Source: CAZWUL01 sp964636625
GTDB taxonomy: Bacteria; Atribacterota; Phoenicimicrobiia; Phoenicimicrobiales; Stramentimicrobiaceae
Length of the DNA stretch: 24,895 nucleotides
Direction of reading: 5' to 3'
Assembly: GCA_964636625.1 (NCBI GenBank)
Contig: CAZWUL010000014.1
Span: 1-24,895 of the forward strand
Shown here: positions 1 to 7,124 of the stretch, one piece after another
Position numbering within the stretch: position 1 is the first letter of the stretch
Layout of the letters: each line of letters starts with the position of its first letter
Notes under the pieces: model-generated
What the model saw: only the letters and a program-made list of their open reading frames with translations
What the model was told of the DNA's origin: nothing
Databases searched by the model: none
Position numbers and translations under genes: made by a program

Positions 1-2
1 AT

Positions 3-245
3 GGGGCACAGGTTATACACTTAGCTACAGGATTGGTAGTTGGATACCCGCCTTGTCCGAGGATTAATTATTTCAAGCGATTTATTGAACAGCAATTTGG
101 TTTAAAAGTAGTAATTGGGACTCATCCTATCCCCCAAAAATATTATATAACTCATTCAAAATTACATACCTGGGATTCCTCAGGCTGGCAGGAGATTATT
201 CAACCTACACTGGCGAATGAAACAATTAGATTAGCCTATGACTGA
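3..245 (+). CDS. CGGC-domain-like cysteine protein, C-terminal fragment
   Basis: The reading frame is open from base 3, so the gene begins upstream of the window; only the last 80 residues are visible. They contain the GAxVIHLAT stretch, a PPCP motif about 17 residues into the fragment, and a VVIGTHP motif. I associate these with the C-terminal half of CGGC-domain proteins, small cysteine/histidine-rich proteins thought to bind metal. In relatives I recall a Cys after the VIHLAT stretch; here that position is Gly. The tail after GTHP is longer than in the shortest members. The TTG at base 33 is probably an internal codon. The family call rests on recognising these motifs in a fragment, so it is moderate. 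Confidence 0.5.
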   Translation, partial: GAQVIHLATGLVVGYPPCPRINYFKRFIEQQFGLKVVIGTHPIPQKYYITHSKLHTWDSSGWQEIIQPTLANETIRLAYD

Positions 246-307
246 TTAGTAGTGTACGTAGCAGGGATTTATTATTGAGTTAATTATAAAAGAAGTGTAG
301 ATAGTGT

Positions 308-336
308 TTGACAGATGCAGTTAATAGGGGTAAAAT
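308..336 (+). promoter_or_regulatory. Sigma-70-type promoter of the T-box/TRAP/ilvD operon
   Basis: A perfect -35 TTGACA (308-313) is followed by a 17-bp spacer and the -10 TAAAAT (331-336). Transcription should start near 343, which would place the T-box stem I just inside the 5' end of the RNA. No other candidate of this quality lies between the preceding gene and the leader. Confidence 0.75.
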
Positions 337-342
337 TAAAAA

Positions 343-621
343 AATTTATTTTAAGATAAATCAAGATTATAAAAGAAGAAAGTAAGCCTGTTCTAAAATA
401 CCAGAGAGCCAAAAAAGGGTGGAAAATGGCAGGATGTATAGGCTGAAAATCACTTCAATTATTTTTGAAAATATAAAATATATAATAAAATATAGAATTA
501 ATTTCTGTAATGAGAGTGAGAATAAAAATCAGGATATCTGTTTTCTTGCTAAATTAGGGTGGTACCACGATACCTTCGTCCCTATTGTTTGTAACTTTAG
601 GAATGAAGGTTTTTCTTTTTT
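343..621 (+). promoter_or_regulatory. T-box leader (tRNA-sensing riboswitch), probable Ile specificity
   Basis: Stem I shows the AGTA side of the specifier loop (381-384), the conserved AGAGAGCC (403-410) and GGTGGAA (418-424) elements, and AGCCT (385-389) pairing with AGGCT (440-444). The opposite strand of the specifier loop reads GAAAATCAC, placing ATC (449-451, isoleucine) at the specifier position. The T-box proper is AGGGTGGTACCACG (556-569); its UGGU would pair with a tRNA ending ACCA, which tRNA-Ile allows. A mutually exclusive terminator follows at 573-621. Known T-boxes read through when the matching tRNA is uncharged, so transcription of the downstream TRAP and ilvD genes should rise on isoleucine starvation. 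The T-box call is strong; the codon assignment is made by eye from the loop alignment. Confidence 0.85.
573..621 (+). terminator. T-box regulatory terminator
   Basis: CCTTCGTCCCTA (573-584) pairs with TAGGAATGAAGG (598-609) with one G-U pair and one mismatch, and a T-rich run (610-621) follows. The 5' arm includes the CGTCCCT that would otherwise pair with AGGGTGG of the T-box to form the antiterminator. This is the usual terminator/antiterminator switch of T-box leaders. Confidence 0.85.
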
Positions 622-643
622 ATGTAAATTAATTAGATGATTG

Positions 644-667
644 AAAAAGAAGGAGGTGAATCAGGAG
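644..667 (+). promoter_or_regulatory. Untranslated Shine-Dalgarno-like element (possible STAB-SD)
   Basis: AAAAAGAAGGAGGTGAATCA holds a near-consensus Shine-Dalgarno sequence (AGGAGGT, 651-657) about 77 nt before the dctP start, with no well-spaced start codon after it. A very similar string sits 74 nt before the second dctP at 13945-13960. In Bacillus cry3A an untranslated Shine-Dalgarno sequence (STAB-SD) stabilises mRNA; that role here is inferred. Confidence 0.4.
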
Positions 668-733
668 AAACTTGTATATAAAATTATCAAGGTAAGTAAT
701 AAAGAATTTTTGAAAATAGAAAGGAAAGGATAA

Positions 734-1729
734 ATGAGAAGATTTCTAAACATACTGTTCTTAATCGTTTTTTTGGTAGTTATTGCTTTATCAGGACTTG
801 CTGCAGAAGGCTCTAAGATTGTTAAATTGGCACATGTTGTAAATGAACAAGATGCTTTCCATATATCTGCATTAAAGTTTAAGGAAGTTGTAGAAGAAAA
901 GACTAATGGCTCAATTGTTGTTGAAATTCATCCTAATGCAGAGCTTGGTGATGAGCGCACTCTATTAGAAGGAATGCAATTAGGGACTATTGATATGGGA
1001 GTAATTACAAATGGACCAATTGCTAATTTTTTGCCCGAAATGGCAGTGTTTGAAATGCCATTTCTGTTTGGCTCTCCTGAAGAAGCCTATCATATCCTTG
1101 ATGGAGAAATAGGTCAGGAAGTATTGGGCAGATTAAGTAATATCAGAATGCACGGTCTCGCATATTCTGAGAGAGGTTTTCGTAATCTAACCAATAGTGT
1201 TCGACCGGTAAAACAGGCAAGCGATATTGAAGGATTAAAAATTCGCTTAATGGAAAGCCCCCTTTATGTGGATACTTTTAAAGCTTTAGGAGCTAATGCC
1301 GTTCCTATGGCCTGGACAGAATGTTTAACAGGATTGTCTCAAGGAACCATTGATGGCCAGGAAAACCCGATTGTGGTTGTATATTCTTTTAAATTATATG
1401 AATCTCAGGATTACATGACTATAGATAGGCACACTTACGCTCCTGCGACTATAATTACAAGCGATAAATTATGGCAATCGTTAACATCTGAAGAACAGGA
1501 AATTTTTACAGAAGCAGCCATTTTAGGCGGGCAGGCAGCAAGAGATTACAACAATGAAAATGAAGCTGAACAATTGCAGTTTATTAAAGATCAGGGAATG
1601 ATTGTAGAGGAGAATCCGGATCTTGATACCTTCCGAGATGCCGTAGCACCAGTATATGAAAAATATGGCCCTCAATTTGGTGGACTTTTAGAAGAAATCC
1701 AGGAATCCCTGGCAGAATTTCGCGGTTAA
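734..1729 (+). CDS. dctP: TRAP transporter substrate-binding protein (DctP family)
   Basis: This 331-residue protein is the exported binding component of a TRAP transporter, which uses an ion gradient to import organic acids. Residues 1-24 form a signal peptide (MRR, a hydrophobic core, then SGLAA). The mature part has the DctP fold signatures: DMGVITNGP, the MPFLF segment, GLKIR with Arg171 in the place of the conserved arginine that clamps the substrate carboxylate, and DGQENP near residue 210. The ATG follows AAGGAAAGGA at good spacing. It is the first gene behind the T-box and is followed by a strong hairpin before dctQ. Substrate cannot be read from sequence; the isoleucine T-box and downstream ilvD point to a branched-chain 2-oxo or 2,3-dihydroxy acid (inference). 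Confidence 0.92.
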   Translation: MRRFLNILFLIVFLVVIALSGLAAEGSKIVKLAHVVNEQDAFHISALKFKEVVEEKTNGSIVVEIHPNAELGDERTLLEGMQLGTIDMGVITNGPIANFLPEMAVFEMPFLFGSPEEAYHILDGEIGQEVLGRLSNIRMHGLAYSERGFRNLTNSVRPVKQASDIEGLKIRLMESPLYVDTFKALGANAVPMAWTECLTGLSQGTIDGQENPIVVVYSFKLYESQDYMTIDRHTYAPATIITSDKLWQSLTSEEQEIFTEAAILGGQAARDYNNENEAEQLQFIKDQGMIVEENPDLDTFRDAVAPVYEKYGPQFGGLLEEIQESLAEFRG

Positions 1730-1745
1730 TTTATATTGTTTCGAA

Positions 1746-1797
1746 AGCTTGGCATCTTGCAGTATTAATTGAAATTAATGCTGCAAGATGCCAAGCT
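1746..1797 (+). terminator. Intercistronic hairpin between dctP and dctQ (attenuator or RNA-stability element)
   Basis: AGCTTGGCATCTTGCAG (1746-1762) is the perfect reverse complement of 1781-1797. The stem continues inward through a T-G pair and ATTAAT/ATTAAT pairing to a TGAA loop, about 24 bp in all. ATTTATTTTT follows. It lies directly after the dctP stop and could partly terminate transcription or protect the dctP 3' end, giving excess binding protein over membrane subunits. Confidence 0.75.
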
Positions 1798-1820
1798 ATT
1801 TATTTTTAAAAGGATTCAAA

Positions 1821-2321
1821 ATGGAAAGAGTATATTTTAAATTTGTAAGAATCAGTGAAGTGTTAAATAATATTATCAAGGTATTAGTCGGTATTATGTT
1901 GATAATTATGACTATTGTAGTAACCGTTCAGATAATATTCAGGATTTTTTTCGATGCTTTATCTTATACTGAAGAAATGTCAAGATACTTGTTGGTGTGG
2001 AGCAGTTTATTTGCTGCAAGTGTAGCATATAAGCAAGGAGCACATATTGCGGTTTCTTTTATAGTTGAGCAATTCAAAGGCAAATCAAGGAAAATGATGT
2101 CAATTATCATCAATTTATTATCTATTATATTTTTTATAATTGCAATAAATTATAGTTTGCAACTAATAAACTTACAGGTGTTTCAAACATCACCTGCCCT
2201 TTTAATCCCAATGCGCTATATTTATTTGTGCATACCCATAAGCTTTTCAGTCATGCTTTTCCATGGCCTGGTAATGCTTTTGGGAGAGTCAATTCAGTTA
2301 TTAAAGGGAGTAAAATCATGA
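1821..2321 (+). CDS. dctQ: TRAP transporter small membrane subunit (DctQ family)
   Basis: The product has 166 residues and four predicted membrane helices (about residues 15-40, 50-70, 90-115 and 130-155). The DctQ signature SYTEEMSRYLLVW lies at the start of the second helix, followed by a YKQGAHIAV segment. DctQ pairs with DctM in the membrane. The frame is open from 1788, but that ATG lies inside the intercistronic hairpin; the ATG at 1821 follows AAAGGA at proper spacing and gives the normal family length. It ends in an ATGA overlap with dctM, consistent with translational coupling. Confidence 0.9.
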   Translation: MERVYFKFVRISEVLNNIIKVLVGIMLIIMTIVVTVQIIFRIFFDALSYTEEMSRYLLVWSSLFAASVAYKQGAHIAVSFIVEQFKGKSRKMMSIIINLLSIIFFIIAINYSLQLINLQVFQTSPALLIPMRYIYLCIPISFSVMLFHGLVMLLGESIQLLKGVKS

Positions 2322-3580
2322 TTGCAATTTTATTATTTTTTTCATTTATTTTTCTTATATTAATTGGTGTACCAGTTGCCATATCTGTTGGTTTGTCTTC
2401 AATTTTTATTCTGGCGGTAGGGGATATACCCCTGGTCCTTTTCCCGCAAAGGCTCTTTGCAGGCATAGATTCCTTCCCTTTAATTGCTGTTCCTTTTTTT
2501 ATCCTGGCTGGTGACTTAATGGCAGAAGGAAAAATGTCAAAGTTAATTGTTAATTTTGCAGAAACTATTTTTGGATTTATGCGTGGTGGTTTATGGATTA
2601 TAAGCGTAATGGCTTCCGCTTTTTTTGCTGCTATTTCTGGTTCAGGTGGTGCTACAACTGCAGCTATCGGAACACCTTTGATACCAGAATTAAAGAGTCG
2701 TAATTATGATCCAGAATTTTCAGCAGCTTTAATTGCTTGTTCAGGGGGTATCGGGGTAGTAATTCCTCCTTCGGTTCCCATGGTTCTTTATGCCTTGATT
2801 GCCAATGAATCCATTGCCCGATTATTTTTAAATGGTTTTATTCCCGGAGTTATGATGGCTCTTGCCCTGATATTCATGGCTTTACGGAAAGCAAATAAAG
2901 AAAATTATCCCAGGGGAAATAAAATTATATTAAACCAGGTAATTACAACTTTTAAATCCTCTATCTGGGGGCTAATGACTCCTATTATTATTTTAGGTGG
3001 AATATTTTCCGGATATTTTACGCCCTCTGAAGCTGCAGTTATAGCAGTTGATTGGGCGTTGTTTGTATCTCTATTTATTTATCGTGATAAAAACTTAAAA
3101 GACATTTTCAGGATATTTGTAAAATCTGTTGTTACTTCTTCTCTAATTATGTTGTTAATTGGCACTGCTCAGGTTTTTAGCTGGGTATTAGCTAACTGGA
3201 ATATCCCGGTTATGATTACAAGCGGCATATTGTCTATATCAGACAATAAGTTTATTATTTTGCTGTTTGTCAATATTATCCTCTTGCTGGCGGGTGTTTT
3301 TATGGAAACAACTTCAATTATAATTATTCTGACACCTATTTTTTTGGGGCTAATGACTAAAATTGGGGTTGACCCAATTCATTTTGGAATTATTATGACT
3401 ATTGCTCTCGCGATTGGAATGTCGACTCCTCCAGTTGCTATTAATCTGTATATTGCAAGTAGTATTTCCGGATATTCGATTGAAAGAATCAGTCGGAAAG
3501 CATTACCATTAATATTAACTATGATTGTAATATTATTGATTATAACTTATGTGCCTTTATTTATTCCATTAATATTTTAG
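2318..3580 (+). CDS. dctM: TRAP transporter large membrane subunit (DctM family)
   Basis: This 420-residue integral membrane protein forms the transport channel of the first TRAP system. It is hydrophobic throughout, with about a dozen helices, and shows family motifs: VPFFILAGDLMAEG near residue 60, the SGSGGATTAAIGTPLIPEL stretch near 105, GGIGVVIPPSVPMVLY near 140, FTPSEAAVIAV near 230 and GMSTPPVAINLY near 365. The ATG at 2318 overlaps the dctQ stop and is preceded by AAAGGGAG. The frame extends back to 2228 inside dctQ, but that start would add 30 residues unlike DctM and has no ribosome site. The P-Q-M order is the standard one. Confidence 0.93.
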   Translation: MIAILLFFSFIFLILIGVPVAISVGLSSIFILAVGDIPLVLFPQRLFAGIDSFPLIAVPFFILAGDLMAEGKMSKLIVNFAETIFGFMRGGLWIISVMASAFFAAISGSGGATTAAIGTPLIPELKSRNYDPEFSAALIACSGGIGVVIPPSVPMVLYALIANESIARLFLNGFIPGVMMALALIFMALRKANKENYPRGNKIILNQVITTFKSSIWGLMTPIIILGGIFSGYFTPSEAAVIAVDWALFVSLFIYRDKNLKDIFRIFVKSVVTSSLIMLLIGTAQVFSWVLANWNIPVMITSGILSISDNKFIILLFVNIILLLAGVFMETTSIIIILTPIFLGLMTKIGVDPIHFGIIMTIALAIGMSTPPVAINLYIASSISGYSIERISRKALPLILTMIVILLIITYVPLFIPLIF

Positions 3581-3712
3581 TAATTTTAACAATATTTTCA
3601 CAAAAAAATAAAGCAGGTAATTATATTTGAGAAATAATGTATAATAGCTTTTAAAATCTATCTAATAAATAAAAGTTGGTAACTATTAAATGTATAAAGG
3701 AAGGATAAAAAT

Positions 3713-5386
3713 ATGGAAAAGAAAAGTAATATGGTAATGAAAGGAGCAAGCCGTGCTCCCCACCGTTCTTTGTTTTATGCTATGGGATATACCAGAGAAT
3801 CTCTGGAGAAACCTCATATTGGTATTGTGAATGCCTTTAATGAAATTATTCCTGGTCATATCCAGCTTAATGAAATTACACAGACTGTAAAAATTGCAGT
3901 AGCTGCAGCAGGAGGAACTCCCATGGAATTCCCTGCTATTGGTATTTGTGATGGCATTGCCATGAACCATCATGGAATGAAATATCCCTTGGCCAGCAGA
4001 GAACTTGTAGCTGATTCTATTGAAGCAGTGGCAATGGCTCATTATTTTGATGGTCTGGTAATGGTAGCAAATTGTGACAAGATTGTTCCGGGAATGCTTA
4101 TGGCAGCAGGACGCTTAAATATTCCCACAATATATATTAGTGGTGGACCGATGTTAGCCGGGCAATATGCGGGAAATGATGTTGATTTGTCTACAATGTT
4201 TGAAGCTGTTGGTAAATATAACCAGAAAAAGATAACCGAAGAGGAGTTAACTGAATTAGAATGCTGCGCATGTCCTACTGCTGGCAGCTGTTCAGGTCTA
4301 TTCACAGCTAACTCTATGAACTGCCTGTCTGAAGCCCTAGGCATGGCTTTGCCTGGAAATGGTACAATTCCTATTGGGTATGGTGCTAGAAAACAACTTG
4401 CCAGCCTGGCAGGCAAGATGATTATGAATCTTGTCAAAAATCAAATAAAACCAAGAGATATTATGACTGAAAAGGCTTTCGAGAATGCCATTGCTCTTGA
4501 TTTAGCAATGGCTGGTTCAACAAATACTGTGCTGCACTTGCTGGCAATTGCTCATGAGGCAGGGATTAAATTAGATTTAAATAAATTTGATAAATTAAGC
4601 CGTATTATTCCAATTTTAACTAAAATATCCCCTTCCAGTAATTTTCATGTTGCAGATTTATATTTTGCAGGGGGTATTCAGGCAATCTTAAAAGAACTGG
4701 CTGATGCCAAATTAATCAACATCAATGAGATGACCGTGAGTGGCCAGACTATTGGTAAAAACATAGAATCTGCAAAGATAAAGAATACTGAAGTAATAAA
4801 AAAATATGATAATCCGTATAGTAAAGAAAGTGGAATTGCCGTGCTGTATGGAAATTTGGCACCCGAAGGTGGAGTTGTTAAAGTTTCTGCAGTCAGTAAA
4901 AAAATGTATAATTTTGAAGGTCCGGCAAAAGTGTATAATTCTGAAGAAGAAGCATACCAGGCAATAATAAATGGAGAAATTAAAAAGGGGGATGTTGTTG
5001 TAATTAGATATGAAGGACCAAAAGGTGGTCCGGGAATGCGCGAGATGTTAGCTCCTACTTCTGCTTTATGCGGGATGGAATTAGATAATGACGTTGCTTT
5101 GCTTACTGATGGAAGATTCTCAGGAGCGACCAGGGGAGCAGCAATAGGGCATGTATCTCCAGAGGCAGCCGAAAAGGGTCCTATTGGCATGATTGAAAAT
5201 GGAGACATGATTAAGATTGATATTTCTAATCGCGAATTATCAGTAAACTTAACAGAAGCAGAGCTTAAAAAACGTGAAGAAAAATGGACCTTACCCGAAA
5301 GAAATATACCGTCTACTTATTATTTAAAAAGATATGCGCATCTGGTTACTTCAGCCAGCACCGGTGCAGTTTTTAAAGAGTTATAG
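3713..5386 (+). CDS. ilvD: Dihydroxy-acid dehydratase (IlvD/Edd family)
   Basis: The enzyme dehydrates 2,3-dihydroxy-3-methylvalerate or -isovalerate to the 2-oxo acids of isoleucine and valine synthesis, using an Fe-S cluster. The 557-residue length is typical. Cluster-ligand candidates are Cys79 (GICDGIAM), Cys121 (NCDKIVPGMLMAA) and Cys193 (CPTAGSCSGL); GRFSGATRG near residue 465 and the GGPGM motif belong to the substrate/metal site. Other IlvD/Edd members act on sugar acids, but the motifs and the upstream isoleucine T-box favour the amino-acid role. The ATG follows AAGGAAGGA. It lies 132 bp after dctM; a TATAAT at 3640-3645 without a good -35 leaves a weak internal promoter possible. 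No other ilv genes are in the window. Confidence 0.9.
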   Translation: MEKKSNMVMKGASRAPHRSLFYAMGYTRESLEKPHIGIVNAFNEIIPGHIQLNEITQTVKIAVAAAGGTPMEFPAIGICDGIAMNHHGMKYPLASRELVADSIEAVAMAHYFDGLVMVANCDKIVPGMLMAAGRLNIPTIYISGGPMLAGQYAGNDVDLSTMFEAVGKYNQKKITEEELTELECCACPTAGSCSGLFTANSMNCLSEALGMALPGNGTIPIGYGARKQLASLAGKMIMNLVKNQIKPRDIMTEKAFENAIALDLAMAGSTNTVLHLLAIAHEAGIKLDLNKFDKLSRIIPILTKISPSSNFHVADLYFAGGIQAILKELADAKLININEMTVSGQTIGKNIESAKIKNTEVIKKYDNPYSKESGIAVLYGNLAPEGGVVKVSAVSKKMYNFEGPAKVYNSEEEAYQAIINGEIKKGDVVVIRYEGPKGGPGMREMLAPTSALCGMELDNDVALLTDGRFSGATRGAAIGHVSPEAAEKGPIGMIENGDMIKIDISNRELSVNLTEAELKKREEKWTLPERNIPSTYYLKRYAHLVTSASTGAVFKEL

Positions 5387-5422
5387 GCTAAATAAAAATA
5401 GAATTATATTTGCGTATAAAAT

Positions 5423-5461
5423 AAAAGAGTATGAGAAAATAATATTTCTCATACTCTTTTT
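5423..5461 (+). terminator. Intrinsic terminator after ilvD, possibly bidirectional
   Basis: AAAAGAGTATGAGAAA (5423-5438) is the perfect reverse complement of 5445-5460, giving a 16-bp stem with a 6-nt loop and a T-rich 3' arm ending in TTTTT. It separates ilvD from the convergent gene ending at 5493 and could stop transcription from both sides. Confidence 0.85.
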
Positions 5462-5492
5462 GCTCTAACGTATTATTGAAAAAATAATGATA

Positions 5493-6311
5493 TCAGATAT
5501 ATGTTTCCGGTTCTCTTCTTTTTTTGCTCAACTGTTTTAGTGTATTTTTAACAAGGAGCGGTTTTTTATAAATAACTTTTCGGGCATTATTTGGACAAAG
5601 CTTAACACAGGCGAAACAGCGAATACAAAGCTTGTCCCTGCTTTTAAGATTGTCCGGGTCAATGGCATTTACTGGGCATATTTCCAGACATGCTTTACAA
5701 TTTTTACAGAGGTTAAAATCAATAATGGGAGAATGAGCAAAGGTTATTTCACTATGCCGGGGGAGCAACTTACCCATAGATGATATTTTGCCTTTAATAT
5801 TAAGATCCGGAACATTTTCAATATTTTCAATAAATTCTATTTTTTCTTTTATCTGTTTACCAAAATTCTTTGCAATTGCTAAATCTTCACTGTCCGGTCT
5901 TCCTGCTGCAATTTTTATGTCTTTGTAAGAAAATGAATGCTCGCCAATAAAAGAAGCTGCTGCAATTATTTTAAATCCCTGGTTCTTCATCATTTTAGAT
6001 AATTGTTTTAAAGTTATCCCTGCACTGATGTTTCCATAAGTGACTATAAGAATCATGGGCTGACCATTGCCTCTGATTTTACTCAATACTGGATATAATA
6101 AATCAGGAATTCTTTCTTCATAGACTGGAATACCAAGAATTATAGATTCGTCAGATTGAAGACTAAGTTTAAAATTATGACGTTCTTCTAAAGAATTCAA
6201 ATTGATAGTTCTCTGTTCAGCCACTGCCAAGCTTTCCGCTACTGTATAGATAATTTTTTTAGTAGAATGTGTTGGAGAAAAATATATTTTAACCAGTTTA
6301 TTAATAATCAA
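5493..6311 (-). CDS. Flavodoxin-ferredoxin fusion (EFR1-type ferredoxin)
   Basis: This 272-residue protein has two parts. Residues 5-160 resemble a flavodoxin fold, with the phosphate-binding-loop-like FSPTHSTKK (11-19), GIPVYEERIP (60-69) and the VTYGN segment (90-94). Residues 200-242 hold two [4Fe-4S] motifs: Cys202/205/208/212 (CKNCKACLEICP) and Cys229/232/235/239 (CIRCFACVKLCP). Such fusions are expected to carry low-potential electrons between ferredoxins and a flavin; the partner is unknown. The start is TTG, chosen because AGAGGTG lies 7 nt upstream and no alternative in-frame ATG is near. It is a single gene with its own promoter (6350-6378, minus strand). Confidence 0.85.
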   Translation of the reverse strand: MIINKLVKIYFSPTHSTKKIIYTVAESLAVAEQRTINLNSLEERHNFKLSLQSDESIILGIPVYEERIPDLLYPVLSKIRGNGQPMILIVTYGNISAGITLKQLSKMMKNQGFKIIAAASFIGEHSFSYKDIKIAAGRPDSEDLAIAKNFGKQIKEKIEFIENIENVPDLNIKGKISSMGKLLPRHSEITFAHSPIIDFNLCKNCKACLEICPVNAIDPDNLKSRDKLCIRCFACVKLCPNNARKVIYKKPLLVKNTLKQLSKKRREPETYI

Positions 6312-6333
6312 TTACACACCTCTTGTGAAATTT

Positions 6334-6343
6334 AGTGATCACT
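6334..6343. promoter_or_regulatory. Palindromic operator candidate AGTGATCACT
   Basis: A perfect 10-bp palindrome lies at the expected transcription start of the reverse-strand flavodoxin/ferredoxin gene, just downstream of its -10 box. A bound protein there could block initiation. No cognate regulator is recognised. Confidence 0.4.
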
Positions 6344-6349
6344 TTTTAT

Positions 6350-6378
6350 ATTGTAATGCAGACTATATCTTTATACAA
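6350..6378 (-). promoter_or_regulatory. Promoter of the flavodoxin-ferredoxin gene
   Basis: On the minus strand, TTGTAT (6373-6378) and TACAAT (6350-6355) are separated by exactly 17 bp. The expected start is near 6343, giving a leader of about 30 nt before the TTG codon. Confidence 0.55.
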
Positions 6379-6554
6379 GAGAAAAACTAAACAAGATATT
6401 GAAAAATAATGATTTCTTTTTCTTATAGCTTAAATATATCTTTTTTGTTAAAATTAAAATATTAGGATTAGAAAAGTATTGATATATTAATGCAAACGAT
6501 AAATTTTGCATCAGCACTATGAAAGATTTTTTTAAAATGAAAGGAGCACCAGAG

Positions 6555-7100
6555 ATGTTAGATTTATTAATGAAAAGAAGAAGCATTAGAAATTTTAAAA
6601 ATAAAGAGATAGAAAAAGAAAAGATTCAGAAAATTACAAATGCTGCCTTATTGTCCCCATCTTCGAAGAACAACAACCCCTGGAAGTTTTTAATTGTTCA
6701 GGAAAAAGAGTTATTATCAGAACTTTCAAAAGCAAAGCTCCATGGTTCCCAATTCGTGGCAGATGCTCCCCTGGTATTTGTATTCCTGGCAGATCCAGAA
6801 CAGTCAGATGTCTGGATAGAGGATTGTTCTATTGCTGCTACTATTATAGTATTAGCTGCCCAGAGTTTGGACTTAGGAAGCTGCTGGGTACAGATTAGGA
6901 AGAGAGAAGGGTCCGGGGGGTTAAATTCTGAAAAATATATTAAAGAAAAACTTAATATTCCTGACAATTTAAGAGTTTTATGTATGGTTGCCATTGGTTA
7001 CCCCGATGAAAAAAAATCTGAGAAACAAATACCTGAAGAAAAACTGAATGATATTTATTTTAACAGATTTGGAGATTTATGGATTAATAATATTTATTAA
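6555..7100 (+). CDS. Nitroreductase-family FMN oxidoreductase
   Basis: This 181-residue protein belongs to the nitroreductase superfamily, FMN enzymes that use NAD(P)H to reduce nitro compounds, quinones or other electron acceptors. Visible motifs are RRSIRNF at residues 8-14 (FMN phosphate contact), LSPSSKNNNPWKF around 33-45, the DCSIAATIIVLAAQSLDLGSCW helix around 91-112 and GYP near the end. The single-domain length is on the short side but normal for small members. The frame is open from 6519, but ATG 6555 has AAAGGAG 8 nt upstream and gives the usual family N-terminus. Substrate is not predictable. It is 24 bp upstream of the patatin gene, so the two are probably co-transcribed. Confidence 0.85.
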   Translation: MLDLLMKRRSIRNFKNKEIEKEKIQKITNAALLSPSSKNNNPWKFLIVQEKELLSELSKAKLHGSQFVADAPLVFVFLADPEQSDVWIEDCSIAATIIVLAAQSLDLGSCWVQIRKREGSGGLNSEKYIKEKLNIPDNLRVLCMVAIGYPDEKKSEKQIPEEKLNDIYFNRFGDLWINNIY

Positions 7101-7124
7101 TACTAAACAGGAGAAAAAAATATT

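Noticed and set aside
419..640. A 73-codon forward reading frame
   Set aside because: It lies inside the T-box leader, covers stem I, the T-box and the terminator, has no ribosome site, and its open state follows from RNA structure rather than coding.
641..733. A small forward frame (TTG 641 or GTG 656) ending in TAA directly before the dctP ATG
   Set aside because: The strong Shine-Dalgarno sequence overlaps or touches both start codons, so neither can be used well, and the peptide resembles nothing known. The untranslated-element reading is preferred.
1788..1820. The ATG at 1788 as the dctQ start
   Set aside because: It lies within the 3' arm of the intercistronic hairpin and has no ribosome site; ATG 1821 has one and gives the normal protein length.
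4678..5208. A 176-codon reverse frame within ilvD
   Set aside because: It is an antisense shadow of a strongly conserved gene, with no ribosome site or recognisable motif. The same holds for reverse frames at 3686-4042, 4042-4437, 13204-13581 and 9003-9278.
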